From assembly GCA_030068075.1 (NCBI GenBank), contig CM057823.1, positions 13,860,485 through 13,924,484 on the forward strand: a stretch of DNA of 64,000 nt, written 5' to 3'. Below are positions 1-48,245 of this stretch, piece by piece (positions within the stretch are counted from its first letter, which is position 1; each line of letters starts with the position of its first letter). The position numbers and the translations under genes were made by a program. This DNA is from Paguma larvata (Eukaryota; Chordata; Mammalia; Carnivora; Viverridae). The notes below the pieces were generated by a model. The model searched no databases and was not told where the DNA came from. It was given only the letters and a program-made list of their open reading frames with translations.

Positions 1-989
1 CACATGCTGAAGACAGACAGAGGATGGGAACGGTGAGGAACGCGATTGGTGAAGCTCCATCAGGCACGCTTGTTTTTGTTTAACATTTCATTCCCTCTGT
101 ATCTCTTTTCTCATCCTTAATCCAAGTGTCTTCTATTAAAAAAAGCATACTTAGCCCACTCCTGTATTTTGGAGTCCCCTTTTCTTGCCTATGGAATCTC
201 CCTCCACATTCACTCCTTTACCTTGTCATTCTTCACAGGAGCTTTTAACATTTTTTATTCAGCCTTTCAACATAGTCGGGTCTATCTTAAAAACAAACAC
301 ATGAAATGCAACTGTTGCTTGACGCCAGGCCTCCTGTTAAAGGTCTAGTCCACCTGTCAAACTTTCCAAACAAGTGTTCCTCATTTGCTTCTCTTCTGTT
401 CCTATTTCTCATCTAGCCCACTGCAATCCAATCTGTGTATTGACACATGCGTCTCAACGATTCTCCATGTTCTCCCTTCAGCCTTTGGGAAAGGTCATGT
501 AACATAACAGAGCGGCGCTTTACAAAACTTAGTCTGTCACGTCCAACACGACTCGAGGGTGGAGGGAATCTCGGCAGCAGGCGCGCTCACTGACAACGGG
601 GTGTGAGGTGCTTGGGTGCCGAACTGTGACAGAGGAGAATAGAAAGGAAGAGCTATACTTGAGAAACTGTGAAGGAAAAACCTACTGGGTTTTAAAAAGA
701 TATTAATTACAGAGAAAGAAAGTGAGAGAAAAGTCAAAGATGACTACCTCTGTTTTTAAAAAATTTGTCTAGAAGATTAAAAAAACCGAAGTGGAACTAT
801 TAACAGAAACTGAGTAGTTTAAGTGGGAATGAAACTGTAAGAAAGGTAAGGTTCACTTGAGGTAAGGAGTTTTTGAGGCAAAATACCGAAGTAATGATGC
901 TCCGTAAACGGTCTGACACAAAGGGCCGGAGCGCAGATAAGGGCCTGCTTGTTTACGCACCATCGCTCCCATCGCCTCCCCCGTCAAGC

Positions 990-1250
990 ACACGCTGGTG
1001 AACACCCACTGTGTGCCTGGTCCTGGGGGCAGGGACCCCGGGCGGTCTGCAGAACAGAAGGTCTAGCTGACAGCTGCAGCCAGGTGACAAATGAACCCAC
1101 TAAGAAAAGTAATTCAGAAAGATGATTTCAAGGGGGGATAAAAGCCTCCGAGAAACCAGTATTTGGGAATGGAGAGAGAAGGGTCCCCAGAGGAAACAAA
1201 AGGGGCGGTAAGAACGGAAGAGATGTAAAGAGGCAGGACTGTGCAAGACA
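990..1250 (-). mobile_element. Possible L2 fragment
   Basis: 'cccactgtgtgcctggtcct...gggcagggacc' resembles a reverse L2 or MIR start. Low certainty. Confidence 0.3.
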
Positions 1251-2107
1251 ACGGAGGAGAAAGTTTCAAGGAGAGCAGTTGCTCTCAAAGAGTAAGTTCT
1301 ACTTAGCAAAAAGTTTGTTTCTTCCCCAAAGTCCTCATAAAATAAGCTTCAGAGAAGCAATTATGCAACAGTAACACTGATTCAATGATTGAGCTTTCGA
1401 GAATAATAAAAATAACTTTATGCCTCTAAACATATTTAGGGATGCTTAGTTTGGTTATCTACCACTGATGTATTTTTGAAATCCATTTCGACTCCAATAT
1501 TCTACATTTCTGTGCAACTGGCACATTTGTGTTCTTTATGGATACGTTTCCTGGCATAACTTGATCGGTTTTCTAATTAACTCAGAAGCACATTGAGGCG
1601 AGGTTCCTAACTCATGCTGCAGTATACTGAGTTATCAGAAGCTTTCGTGAGAATGGGAAGAGATGGGGAAGGGAGAAACAGAAATATCCCAAGACGAGAT
1701 TTAGGGCACGCTTCTTCACATTTTCTGTAAGACAGCCTTTGCTCTCTTGAAGACACTCACCTCACAAAGAACAGACACTTTTTCCGAGGTAATTAGTAAA
1801 GTTTTAAAAAGATAACACAAGTACTTACTATTTCAGGAAAGTAGTTTCAGAAAACAAAGAGAAGAAAATTTATTAGGAAAATACAAATCAAATAACTTCT
1901 AAGGAAACTCCTGCATTTGCTCTGAGAGTATAAGAAACGAAACGGGAGTAAAGGAACACAATGACATCAGGGCTCCTGAGACCAAGCTATGCTTTGTGAT
2001 TCTTTTGGATTAGGAATGATACATCACTATTATAAAACTGATTCTAACACAAAAGATAAAAATAAATGCCAACCGTGGCATTATCCAAATTACTTAAAAC
2101 AAAACAA

Positions 2108-2337
2108 TGGGGTGCCTGGGTGGTTCAGTAGGTTGAGCGTCTGACTTCAGCTCAGGTCATGATCTCATGGTTTGTGAGTTCGAGTCCCGTGTAGGGCTCT
2201 GTGCTGACAGCTCGGAGCCTGGAGCCTACTTCAAATTCTATGTCTCCCTGTCTCTGCTCCTCTACTGCTCATGCTTTGTTTGTCTGTCTCTCTTTCTCTC
2301 AAAAATAATAAATAAACATTTAAAAAATTTAAAAAGT
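2108..2337 (+). mobile_element. CanSINE with 14-bp target duplication
   Basis: Head 'ggggtgcctgggtggttcag', CT-rich block and A-rich tail. A perfect 14-bp duplication (ttaaaacaaaacaa) flanks it at 2094-2107 and 2338-2351. Confidence 0.95.
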
Positions 2338-3761
2338 TTAAAACAAAACAAAAAATCCCCAAAATGTATCTCTCCTATTCAAAAGATACAGGTTGAAAAG
2401 GGATAGCTCTTTTTGTTCAGCTAACCCAAATCATGGAACAACTTCGAGCTTTACCCCGGTAAGGTTATAAGGCATTCAAACAATGCTTCTGATGATTCAT
2501 CTTATGTTACTCCCATGTGTACTGGCAGGATAATATAATTTGGTAGGCTAATTTGCATAGGCTTCCAAAATTAGATAGTCCAAGGATAATCACGTGTGTG
2601 TGTAAAATGAATTGTATACAAGTATATGGTATTTATTATTCAACTTCCTTTATATTGAATATATAGTTTATATATAAACTTGGCTTGGAGAAACCAATTA
2701 CATGCTTGTTAAATTTGCTGACAAACATGTGAAAGAGCCATAAACAGGAAGAAGTATATTATTACCAAAGTAGAAGAAAAACACCATTCTTTAGTCTTCT
2801 AAATAGCTACACCATGGGGGCAAAAATAGTAACTGAAATATAAGGCTGACAAATGCAATAAATAAGCTACAGCTTAGTTCTATATCATTTATAAGAACGA
2901 AGCACTGAACTGGAAGGTCTAGAAAAGGAACTGAACTCTGCTGGAATGTTTCCAGAAGAAAGAGACAATTAAACATGGTTTCAGGATCCAACTGAAATGC
3001 AGAACGCTTTAAATGACAGACACTACATAAATACCGGGGCGGCCTTACTTTAATTTTAGAAAGCTGGAAAGTAGGGAGAAGAGAAGCATGCTTGGGCTCC
3101 AGTGAGAACCATTTAATTGTATGAATCTCATGAAATCTACCCAATATTACACACTTTGGACAAAGTGCTGAAAAATGAAAAAGTCAGCAAGTTGATTTAT
3201 GAGGCAATAGAAAATCACATGCCTTGAGGTAAATAAGTATCAAGGTTATTTCTATTTATTAATAGAAAAATGAACTGTCTTATGTAAATGTATGTCAAAA
3301 ATATAAGCCATTATAATACAAAACACTTAAAAAGATAATGTATATTATCATTAATATAAAGTCTCATGAAATCTGTACCTTTTATTTAAACTTCTTAAAC
3401 TATGTGTTTCTCTGTTTAGAAAAACTGAGGTGGCAAAGTTCTTTCTGGTATAAAATGGTTAAAGATACACAGACAGCAGACTGAGCTCTCTAGAGGAAAA
3501 AAGGTAAAATACAAGTCAAAGAATAATTACTAATAAATAACAGCTTAAGTAGCTTTATGCAATTTCACAGACACCTCACATGATTATTTTAGCCCCAGGC
3601 TACCAGTCATTATCTCCTAGCGAAGCCGGTTAGTCTGTGTCTATTTCATACGGACACCGAGCCGGTCAAGCACACGCATTACTCCCAGGGCTGTGCAGCG
3701 TGAGAGGGACACAAAGCCCTTATTCTAGCCAGTAGGATGGCTGTGGGGAGCAAGTTATCTA

Positions 3762-4020
3762 ACAATAATGGTTAGTACCCCAGATTTTATAGTGCCTTAG
3801 GCTAGAGAAGCCACTTTCCACATGCGTGATCTCGTGTAATTATCACAACAACCCCGTAAAGAAGGTTTCAGCAGCTGAGTTCTACTAATGAGAAAGCTAA
3901 AGATCAGAAAGATTAAGGCACTTCCTGAAGGCTACTGGGCCACTGAGGAAAAGCCTAAAGCCTAGATCCCAGATGTCCAGATGCTGAGTTTAAGTCTTTC
4001 CATTACACACAGCTTTCTAA
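3762..4020 (-). mobile_element. MIR SINE
   Basis: 'atcacaacaaccccgtaaag', 'ctaatgagaaagctaaagat' and a decayed 'cctagatcccag' box match MIR in reverse. Confidence 0.75.
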
Positions 4021-4605
4021 AAGGTCTCGCTGGACTAAAAACTCAAGAGCCATTTCTTGAAGAGTTGAAAAATGGCCAAGCGTATAGTATCAGGGAGAAG
4101 CCACGTAAGCAGGTTACGGGGTAACACTATACTCAAAACTATTCTGCAAATGGCTTTATTTTTAACTTATAAGTTTCTATTTAACGTGAAGTACCACAAG
4201 AATCTCCACAGAACTGTTACTTCCGGGCGGCGCATCATGTGCACCACACAGCCAGGCCAGTTCAGGCATCACCAGGATGAATACAATGTAACTAGGATTT
4301 CCCCCGCTTCACCGAGAAATGTGGCCCAAAATCCTACAATTTTATTAAAATATCCAGTCAAGGCTCACTGTAACATGAATAAAAAGGGACTTTTGAAAGA
4401 CAACAGATTTATACATCCATAGATAATACAAATATAATTATATCTACCTTTTAGTTAAAAGACAAAGTAGCTTTAAAATTTTTTATATTGTGTTTAACAC
4501 TGGTTTTTGTTTTAAATCTACTGACATTGAGATAAATAATTTGATATGGTTATTAACAATAGGTTATACGCTTTACAAACTGAATTAGATAAACTTATTT
4601 TGTAG

Positions 4606-4700
4606 AGCAGAGATTCTCAATGGTAGGGATGATCTTACCTATTGCCTACTGGGAATCACTGTGTATCATTAAGGGATGTTACTGGGAGGGGGGTACATGT
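4606..4700 (+). mobile_element. MER20-like fragment
   Basis: 'agagattctcaatggtaggg', 'atgatcttacctattgccta' resemble the start of MER20. Weak. Confidence 0.3.
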
Positions 4701-6739
4701 TGTACATGCCAAAACCATGGCAAAAAAGAACGGTCAAGAAATCACAAAGGTGAAGCTTCCAGTGAATAACAATATATAGTCATTAACTCACAAATAATTG
4801 ATTTTTGAATTTATAAGGTTAATACCAAAAAGACTTTTAATGACTCAAAAACTCCACCTATACCATGAGGTAAAAATACTACTATAAACACGTTATCTAG
4901 TCTGTTAACATTCTTTAGTAGAAGGAGGGGACAAACCAGGTTGATCAAAACCTCTACCCCATCCTCTCTACACAGCCTGGAGAATTTTCTGTTCACTTTT
5001 ACTTGGATAAATTACCTTCATTTACATAGAGCTTAGCAGCAGGGAAGTGGTAACACAGAGGATAACATGAGAAGAGAGAATGAAACAAAAAAAATGTCCA
5101 CTATTTTTCTCCCATGGAGTTAGGAGGAGAGAGCAGGTGGATGACGGGGAAGCATATGAAACGGAACGGTGGGCCTCTGGTCTGGACCCTGACTGCATTA
5201 CACCTCCCTCGGCTAATGGCAAGATGCTTCGAGGAAACACAAAGTAAGACAAGGTTGACCTGCACACCGCACACTCGTTAGCCGCAAGACAGACCACTAG
5301 ACATTTTGATTCTCTCGTAACACACGTGTAAGTAACATCTCAACACCTTTCCAATAAAGAGAATGGGGATTAAAAGGTAAAATGCTTTACTTTTCAAGGA
5401 AGTTTTACTTTCTTTGCTCTCTGTGACAGCTGCGAAGGCTGTGGCAGTGGAAGACCAACAGGACAGAGCTTATCCTCAGCCACACGTGCAAAATACACTG
5501 AAAAGCACGCAGATCCATGTAGGCCACACACAACTGACCGAGTAAGTTTTACCAAGTCAGGGCAAGAACTACTTCTACTGCCACACCTCTCCTGACTCCG
5601 AAGACTCTGCTTTAAGTTCTATTGAACCCATCAGCTTTACAAACTCTTAACTGAGGCTTTAGCAAATGGATGAGTGGGACATAGTATGGAGAGAAGGATC
5701 ACGCTAAGAAGTGAACATTAATCTCCAAATGATACATATTTGTAGTTCTAACACAAATTGAATTTACAGAGGTAGAGAAATTCTACATAACTGTGTAAGT
5801 AGGAGTTAGCAGCAAATAGTTAGCATGCCTGGTCTTCAGGAGCAACATAGGCTGTACAGTGAAACTGGGCAGCTTATATGAAGGAAGGTTAAAAGAAAAT
5901 TCTAATAAATGCCATTAAAGATAATCATCTTTAGATAGATTACTGCAGTTTCAAGAGGATTTCAGCACTAATGATACATGTAGTAAATCTGATAACTTTC
6001 AATTAATTTATGTGACATTTGGAGGTATAATTTTCTTTCCTGTTTATCCAACTCGAAACTGGACTGTTTGCTTTTCTTAAGAGTATTCCCACTCAGATTA
6101 TCATCTCTCTGAAATACTGGGTTTTGCAGAGGGGATATGAGAAAATGAGGACATTCCTTTTGAAGGGCAAGGGAAAGAGAGAAAGAGGATATGGGAATCA
6201 ACAATGATTTGGTTTTACTTAATAGTTTGTTAGGCTTTTGCAAATCCAGAAACTGTCCTCATCAATAGTGATTCCAACCAGGAGAACCCCTGCTATGTAC
6301 GACCGGGTACCTTTGGGTGTTTACAGTCACATAGGGATTCAGTGAAGGAACGGACTGGCACGGGACATTCCTCCTGTGGGACGATTCCTGTGTGACTCAG
6401 GCCTGAGTGGGCCCGGTGACTTCCAGGCAGTCAGTTCTAATAGATGTCGTCAAGGCGCCGCCCTGCGCTCCTCTGGCTCGTCCTCTGTCAGCGGAGGATT
6501 TCGGTTGGAGTGCTTTGAGAATGGCTCTGGACTCTCACTGTGGGCTTTAGCTAGCCAACCAAATTCTACAAAACCATACGTACCAAGAGCTCAACGATTT
6601 ACTTGAATGTTTTTAAGATGTGGATGATAAACAAAGGCAAGCGTAATTTCCATGCCTGCAAATCAAGAGCCTCCTGGGTCTCACAGTTTCTAAAACCCAC
6701 TAGGATCTATTATCTGTAACAATAAATATTAAATGAGAA

Positions 6740-6900
6740 GCCATTACACACTTATTACGGCGCTAGACAATGTGAGGAGAACGGAGAGCTGTAAAGAGCA
6801 TGGCCCTTGACCAAAAAGATAGTTAAGCTTAACTGGGGAGGCTAGAAACACTCTGAATAGTAAGATTAAAGCTGTGCTAAATTATGTGTCGGTTAGATAT
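6740..6900 (-). mobile_element. L2-like fragment
   Basis: 'cgctagacaatgtgaggaga', 'ggcccttgaccaaaaagata' and 'ctggggaggctagaaacact' fit a reverse L2 3' end. Confidence 0.4.
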
Positions 6901-6983
6901 CCACTTACTTCATGCACAGTATGTGTTTGATAAAATAGTAAATGTCAGTGAAGTTTTCTAGACTTGAAATGTAGCTTGCTCAC

Positions 6984-41960
<34,977 letters not shown>

Positions 41961-43049
41961 CTAGAAAAGAAAAAGAAAACATGTCCTCTCTTCAGGTAAA
42001 TCATTCATTAATTCATTTGTCATTTCATCTATGTTTACTTAGAACGAAAAACAGTAAATTCTAACGTACACAGAAAGCACTGAGTTGAAGTGCCTGAAAG
42101 TCCCATTTCATAACTGGATGAGACAGTTCACTCACGGCAGGAGTAAATTCTAACTTGGGTGCCATTCACCCATTTCTCCTACTGGCTTTTTTAAGGTCTT
42201 CAGTTCCCTATCTTCCTTACTTTATTTCTTATTTCTTTCCAACAGGAACCATCCTCAGTATTCTGAGAAGACATAACCAAAAACATTCTTCCTTGTTCTA
42301 CTTAAACCTTGCCCACTTTTCAAGTTCAAGTGTTTAAATCCCAATTCTACCATAAGGATTTCCCCAAAGAGCTGGCTCTCAAAATTTCTCCTGAACACAA
42401 AGGTTGAGGAGCCTGTCTACAGAACAATTTGAAGAAACTTTAGTGGCAACAAAAACGACAATGGACCATATTCATTCCACATGGCTGTTAGCAATGGGTC
42501 AAAATTAATTTGCTGTATCAGCTGCAGTGAAATAAAGATCGTATTTAACTCTTCTATTTTATGTACTATATATGCAGCATATACAAAAAATTTAGTTTCC
42601 TCTCAACTAATTTCTGCCACGTTAGTTTGAACCAAGTTATTAAAAGAATCTCTGCTCATATTTAAAATGGTAATTAAAATAAACGTCTTCTTTTTTAAAA
42701 AAGGAAATACCATTAATTGAAGGGTTCTCTGTGACCACTGCAATTTCTCACCTTTGCTCACTTACTCAAAGTTTAAATACTGTAACAGCTTTTCATGCAG
42801 GGCCTAATATACCTTACTGTATCTTTTCCTGTCTTCTACTTGGGCCTTGGTATTTAGTAAGATTTTAAATTTCTTTATAGTATATAAAGAATACTATAAA
42901 TGTCAAGATACAGAACAATCACTAAATACTGTACTTTCGATGACTGTTTTTGAGGCACGCTGTATATTGTGACAGTCTCTAAGTTTAGGAAATATTTTTG
43001 AGTAGTACACAGCTAATAATGAGGAGATCGAACAGATCAGAAGAGTCCT

Positions 43050-43185
43050 GAAGAGGGAGTCAGGAAACCTGATTCTATTTCTGGGTCTTATGACACTTAT
43101 GAAACCGTATATGACCTATACATCTCAGCTTCTTCATGTGTAAAATAGAAAATCACCATCCTAGCCACCTCGAAAATGTGCCAAA
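43050..43185 (+). mobile_element. MIR fragment
   Basis: 'ggaaacctgattctatttct' and 'ctcagcttcttcatgtgtaa' followed by 'aatagaaaatcaccatcct' match MIR forward. Confidence 0.5.
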
Positions 43186-43279
43186 AGAAAGTTTTCTCCC
43201 ATATATAAACACTTTTAAAATGTAAAATGCCATATCCAAATAGATGCTTAAAATTTCTGTATCATCAAACAACTTGCCC

Positions 43280-44340
43280 ATCCGAGTTTCTGCTTTCAGA
43301 CACATGTCAGATGTTACTGCAAATAATACCGTTGGGGGGCATCAAGTTAATTTCAAAACTATTTTTCCCTCTCCTTTATTATTTTAAAGAGGTTGCTTCA
43401 CTACCTTCTGGATTGCATCATTTCAGACTAGAAATGTGCCAATATGCTTATGTTTATTCTTTTGTAGATATGGCTTCTCCTCCAGACGCTTTAATATTTT
43501 CTCTCTATCACTGGCTCTCAGCAATGTGACTGTGAAGTATGTTGGTATACCCTTCTCCTCCACCCCTCCTCCTCCCCCTCCCCCTCTTCCTTCTTCTTCT
43601 CCGTTAGTGATGCTTGGTGCTTGCTGGGCTTCTTAGATCTGTGCTTTAGAGTTTTCGCCAAATTTGGAAAACATTCAGCTATTATCTTTTTCGAATATTT
43701 TTTTCTGCCCTCTCTCCCACCGTTCTCTCCTTCAGGGACTCCAATGATATATAACTTAAGTTGCTTTCAAAGCTTGTTTTTAAGCTATGTTCAACAGGCC
43801 CAGAGCAGTCTTTTAAGTCTAGGACTAATCTTCCTCTTCTAGTGAGGTATTTATACCCTTCTGAGTACCCTATGATACCTGATGGATTAAGAGGTCTGTC
43901 CACTCTGGCTGGTAGCAACGGACACAGTCATAGACACTACGTGACCTGCCAGCGTTGTTCCCTCTAATCCTCTTTTCCGTGGTTCTTCTCTCACCTCCCG
44001 TGCTTTCCTCGTACTCACATCAAATCAGTACTCGGCTGAACATGGTAAGGGGACCCTTTGTAGATCTCGGGAGCTCTCTTTGGGTAGCTCTCCTTTCGCT
44101 GGCCCCCAACTTGCTCACTCTGGCCCCATGGTCTTCCCAAACTCCTAATTCCACCTTTTCAACTCAGGGAGACCGCAGGACTCCTCCTGGGTTCCCCTTT
44201 CCAGTTTAAGGACTGGAAATGCTTTCGAGGCAGTACGCTAGAGCAATCACACAACTCGGCTTATGTAATACTTATCTCTCAGGGATCACTACATGCACTG
44301 TGTGATGTCCAATTTCTGAAAACCACTGTTTCGTAGATTT
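43280..44340. mobile_element. Old L1-derived region
   Basis: Phrases such as 'tcgaatatttttttctgccc', 'cagggactccaatgatatat' and 'ggagaccgcaggactcctcc' resemble recurrent L1M 3' regions. It includes the pyrimidine tract. Orientation and subfamily not assigned. Confidence 0.55.
43550..43602. repeat. Pyrimidine tract (CCT/CTT-rich)
   Basis: Fifty-three bases that are all C or T apart from one A at 43562. On the transcript strand this is a purine run. It lies within an old L1-derived region. Mirror-like C/T runs of this kind can adopt triplex DNA. Confidence 0.9.
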
Positions 44341-44347
44341 CATTTAG

Positions 44348-44378
44348 TTGTGTGTGTGTGTACGTGTGTGTGCTTGTG
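44348..44378. repeat. Imperfect (TG)n stretch
   Basis: A short TG-rich simple repeat with 'tacg' and 'tgct' interruptions, at the end of the L1-derived block. Confidence 0.85.
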
Positions 44379-45393
44379 TACTGTTTCAAGAGGGAAAGTA
44401 AAACTAGTCCCTGTTACTCCATATTGGCCTAATTTTAGGACTTAATTGAACTTTATACTGCACTTGGGAAGCTTCCTCCAGAGACAATGACTGCCCTGGA
44501 TGACTGGTCAATAAGTCAGTAAGCTCTTTTATAGGACGAAGCTGACATTTAATAGTATATGCAAAAAGTGACACCTTCACTGCTGATGCACAAAAAGATT
44601 TCCCTCTTTCGTATTAAGAATCTTCTATAAAATTTCATTTGTATATAGTTGATTTAATAATAGTTTTTCTGATTCTTGAAAATGAATGAAGTCCCTAGAA
44701 AGATGAATACATACACATATACACTATTTAGAAGAATAAATCAGAAGAAAAAATATTTAGTTTCTGGATTTTTAAAAATCAATGAGACTAAAAATTATTT
44801 ATAACGCTTTCAAAATGGCTATGTACTTAGTTTCCAAACTGCTGTGAATCAGGGAAAGTAGAAGGCTCTGTAACTGACAAGGGGGGAAGTGACAGGAGGC
44901 CTGAAATAAAGCAGTGGTGGAAAAAAACAAGAGATGAGGAGTGAGTAGTGTCAAGAACTATTAGAAAGCAGAAGTGACAGAAGCTGATCGCTGACTGATG
45001 CAGGTAGGAAGGGGTATGGCAGTTCCAGTTGGGAAATGTCAGTGACAGATGACAGAAAGGAAGGACACAGATTGGGGCGGGGAAGGGAGGAGAGAAGAGG
45101 AAGAGGTTGGGTTCACGAATCTGAAGTGCCTATCTGATACCCTAGTGATTATGGGGCCAACCAGAATTCAGGAGAGGTGAAGGCTGAACCCACATCTGGT
45201 TACCAGTGGCATTCATTTAAAATATTTTAGCACGTGCAGTGTATCTTGCAGTATGTTGGGGCTGGGGGGGGGGCGTGGTAAACAAGACTACTTTGCCTTG
45301 ATGAGTCTTCCTCCAAAACACGAGTCCCTAAATGAAATACATATATACTAATTCTTCAGAAGGATAAAAGATGAGGAAAGAGCAAATACTATT

Positions 45394-45506
45394 TTTTGTT
45401 TTCTTTTTTTTAATTGAAATTCATTTTAGTTAACATAGAGTATAGTATTGGTTTCAGGAGTAGAATTTAGTGATTCATCACTTACATAAAACACCTAGTG
45501 CTCATT
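45394..45506 (-). mobile_element. 5'-truncated Carnivora L1 end with 11-bp target duplication
   Basis: Only about 113 bases of an L1 3' end (minus strand, with T-rich tail at the left; 'cacctagtgctcatt' at the right). caaatactatt is repeated exactly at 45383-45393 and 45507-45517. Confidence 0.88.
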
Positions 45507-45517
45507 CAAATACTATT

Positions 45518-46050
45518 AAATGTGACAAACAGTGTGGTAAGGGAAGTTCAGGATGTCAGGAGAGGCTGGAGGCTGCATACCTAAACCACTCAGGAGGCCA
45601 GCGAAGGGGTCTGGGGTTAGGGAAGATTCTCAGAACTGCTTCCTGAGGGGAGACTTGAGGATAAACAGAAATCACTGAGGCAAACGGTTGGGGAACTTTA
45701 TTCCAGGTAGTAGGAAGAGCACATGTTAATACCCAGTGGACACGGAGGAACGAAAAAAAATTCAGTGGCTAAGTTCAGTGTGTGAGATTAGAGGAGACTC
45801 TAAGAACAATGGGAATTCCCTGAAGAATGTGAAGCAGAAAATTATGTAAGACTGCAGTTTTGGAAAGATTGTTCTATTTATTCCATGGAGAATAAATTGG
45901 AGGTGGGGGCCAAATTAATGGCTGAAGACCTGAACTAAAGACTGCAGGAGGAGAGAGATAATGACAGCGTCAGGTAGCAGAATGGTAGCGGTGCCTCGGT
46001 AGAGGTGGCTGAGCTAAGGGAGTAGATAAATTTACAGGGAGAGTAAGTAC
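45518..46050 (-). mobile_element. L2 fragment
   Basis: Reverse-oriented L2 3' coding region: 'cttcctgaggggagacttga', 'tattccaggtagtaggaaga' and later decayed RT-type sequence. The short L1 end at 45394-45506 was inserted at its edge. Confidence 0.6.
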
Positions 46051-47029
46051 AGAACAAGCTAGATGAGACTTTCCAAGTAGTCACTGTAATGCGGATGCTA
46101 ATTATGTAAACTAAATCATATCACTAGAAGGCACATACAAATCTCTAAAATGCATGGAATAAATTTGAGGAAATCGTAGAAAGCAAAAAGTACAAATTAA
46201 GAACAAAGGATGGTTTGAACAAGCTTACACTACTAAAGAGCCCAGAGGTTTTTCCTCTAGAAAGAAGTTCAGTAGGTATAACGTTTAGCTAGATGCTAAA
46301 CATTCCATACCCAATACTATTTTCTGATGCAAAGCAATTAATATCATGTGGCCTAAGACTAAATTTAGTGAATGGTTAACACACAGTGCCAACTTTATAC
46401 TTTTACAATTGCCAAATGGCCAAGTAATGATAAAAGTAATTTTCTAAATGCTAGGATAATTAACAGAGTGTAATTTAGGCTTTGAAAAAATAAAGAAGAG
46501 CCATTTGTAAAATATTCACACATGTTACTTGATAATTCTGTGGTGGTTATAAACTAGTAAACACAAGAAGCAAATATGTGAGACATGATCAAACACAGAC
46601 CAGCAATCACCTCCAGTTTGCATGTCTTAGACGAATTCTTAAAACTGATTTAGTCGGAATATTTTAAAAGTCAAGCCTGAGGAGTGATAAAATATGGAAC
46701 GATTGTAAATATAAAAACTTTCTTTCCCTACGGTAAGAGAACATTATTACTGATATCTCATATTGTAAATGTTTATCGAAAAAATAATCTTTACTGAAAG
46801 AAATCTCGTAATTCAAAGTTTTGTTCTTGGAATCAGACCACAGGAAACAAACACACATATATATCTACCCTTGCCTTTTATGATATAAATTTGCAGCACA
46901 GAATAAAGCGTGTGAGATGGCTTTAACACACACATGCATAAAGTAATTTCAAGTGGAACCCCTTTTAAGAAACTGTGGTGGCAGCCTTACTGTGAGTCTA
47001 GCAGCACAACCTAAGGAAATAAGTAAAGG

Positions 47030-47240
47030 TGTTTAAATTTGGGGTTTGCATTCTTGCTTTGCAACCTTACAAGCTATATGGTTTTGGACTAATTTCTTAG
47101 TGTCTTGGAGCCCTGGCTTCCAATATCTATAAAATGAGAATTGTAATTCTTACCATATAAGGCTATTTGATGGATTACAGAAAACCATATACAGCGCCTA
47201 ATACGGTATCCCACAGAAGCCCAATAAACAGTAGTTACAA
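47030..47240 (+). mobile_element. MIR SINE
   Basis: 'ggttttggactaatttctta', 'tctataaaatgagaattgta' and 'gcgcctaatacggtatccca' with 'caataaacagtagttac' match MIR in forward orientation. Confidence 0.65.
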
Positions 47241-47289
47241 CTTATTATCACCTTCTTAAGTATCTTATACACTTAGAAGTTATCTCTTA

Positions 47290-48245
47290 GTAGTCATTTG
47301 TCAGTCCTCAACTTACTTTACCTATCGGCACTACTTGACACAGCCGATGAGTTCTTCCTTCTGGAACTATTTTTCGAGTTGGTTTCTAGGACACCTAGAT
47401 ACCTTCCTCACTGGTTACTTGTTAGCTTTTTTTTCTTGTTGCTCCTCATTTTCTTGACATTGGAGTACTCCAGGACTACATCCTTAGATCTCTTTTCTTC
47501 ATTATCTATACTCATTCCTTTGGTAACCTCATGCGGTCTTGTGGCTTCAAATAACACGCATACACTGACGACTCCTCAGTCATCTGTCCAGCTCAGTCCT
47601 CTTTGCTGAACTCCTGACTCTCATAATCTAACTTCCTACTTGACATCACCACAAGGACATACAGGAGACATCTCATGCTTGTCATGTCCACAACTGAGCT
47701 CCTAGTATTCTTTCCAAAACCTACTCTGAAGAATTTCCTACTGCTGTAACAGCAACTCTATCCTTTTAGTTACCCAGGTCACAAACTTTGAGTTCTTCCT
47801 GATTACTATCTTTCTCTCACATGCAATGCTCATAGCATCAGAGTATTTCTGTTGGCACTCCAAACATCTCCAGAACATCTCCAGAATCTAGTCACTGCTT
47901 GGTCACTGGCCTGGTCTGAGTCACCATCCTCTCTCAGCTGACCGAGTGGCAACAGCCTTCTATTTGGTATTCTTGCTTCCAGAAGAATCCCCTTCGAGTT
48001 CATGCAACACAGCAGCAGAGTGATCCTGTTACAGTATACCAGTTACATACACCAGTCCCCTGTTCAGAATCTTCCGGGGGCTCTTCACCTCACTGTAAGT
48101 AAAGGCTAAGTCTATGTAATGATCCAGAAGGCCACAGGAAATCTCTCCTATCACTACTCTCCGACTTTCCAACATCATCTTTTACTCTGTTCCCCCTGGT
48201 TCACTCCACATAGCTCAAATGCCCTAATTACTAATTAGTTGAAGT
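47290..48245 (+). mobile_element. LINE-2 reverse-transcriptase remnant
   Basis: Decayed L2 coding sequence. A YADD-like palm site survives as Tyr-Thr-Asp-Asp at about 47560-47575, and the region near 47930-48020 matches the L2 'SRLDYCNSLL...LNTAARV' segment. Multiple stops and frameshifts; long dead. Confidence 0.7.

Larger units (their letters stand above)
1..6983 (-). other. TNKS intron (incomplete), downstream of the ARC5 exon
   Basis: Starts with gtgagc at 6983 in transcript direction. It holds one CanSINE (2108-2337), a MIR (about 3762-4020), probable L2 pieces near 990-1250 and 6740-6900, and a MER20-like fragment near 4606-4700. The stretch 6250-6600 is GC-richer than its surroundings and unassigned. 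I saw no exon with ankyrin coding. Confidence 0.8.

Noticed and set aside
2791..3144. A 117-codon minus-strand frame
   Set aside because: No family resemblance and no intron-exon signals tying it to TNKS.
4072..4422. A 116-codon + frame starting MAKRIVSGRS
   Set aside because: No known domain; low-complexity intron sequence with no supporting context.
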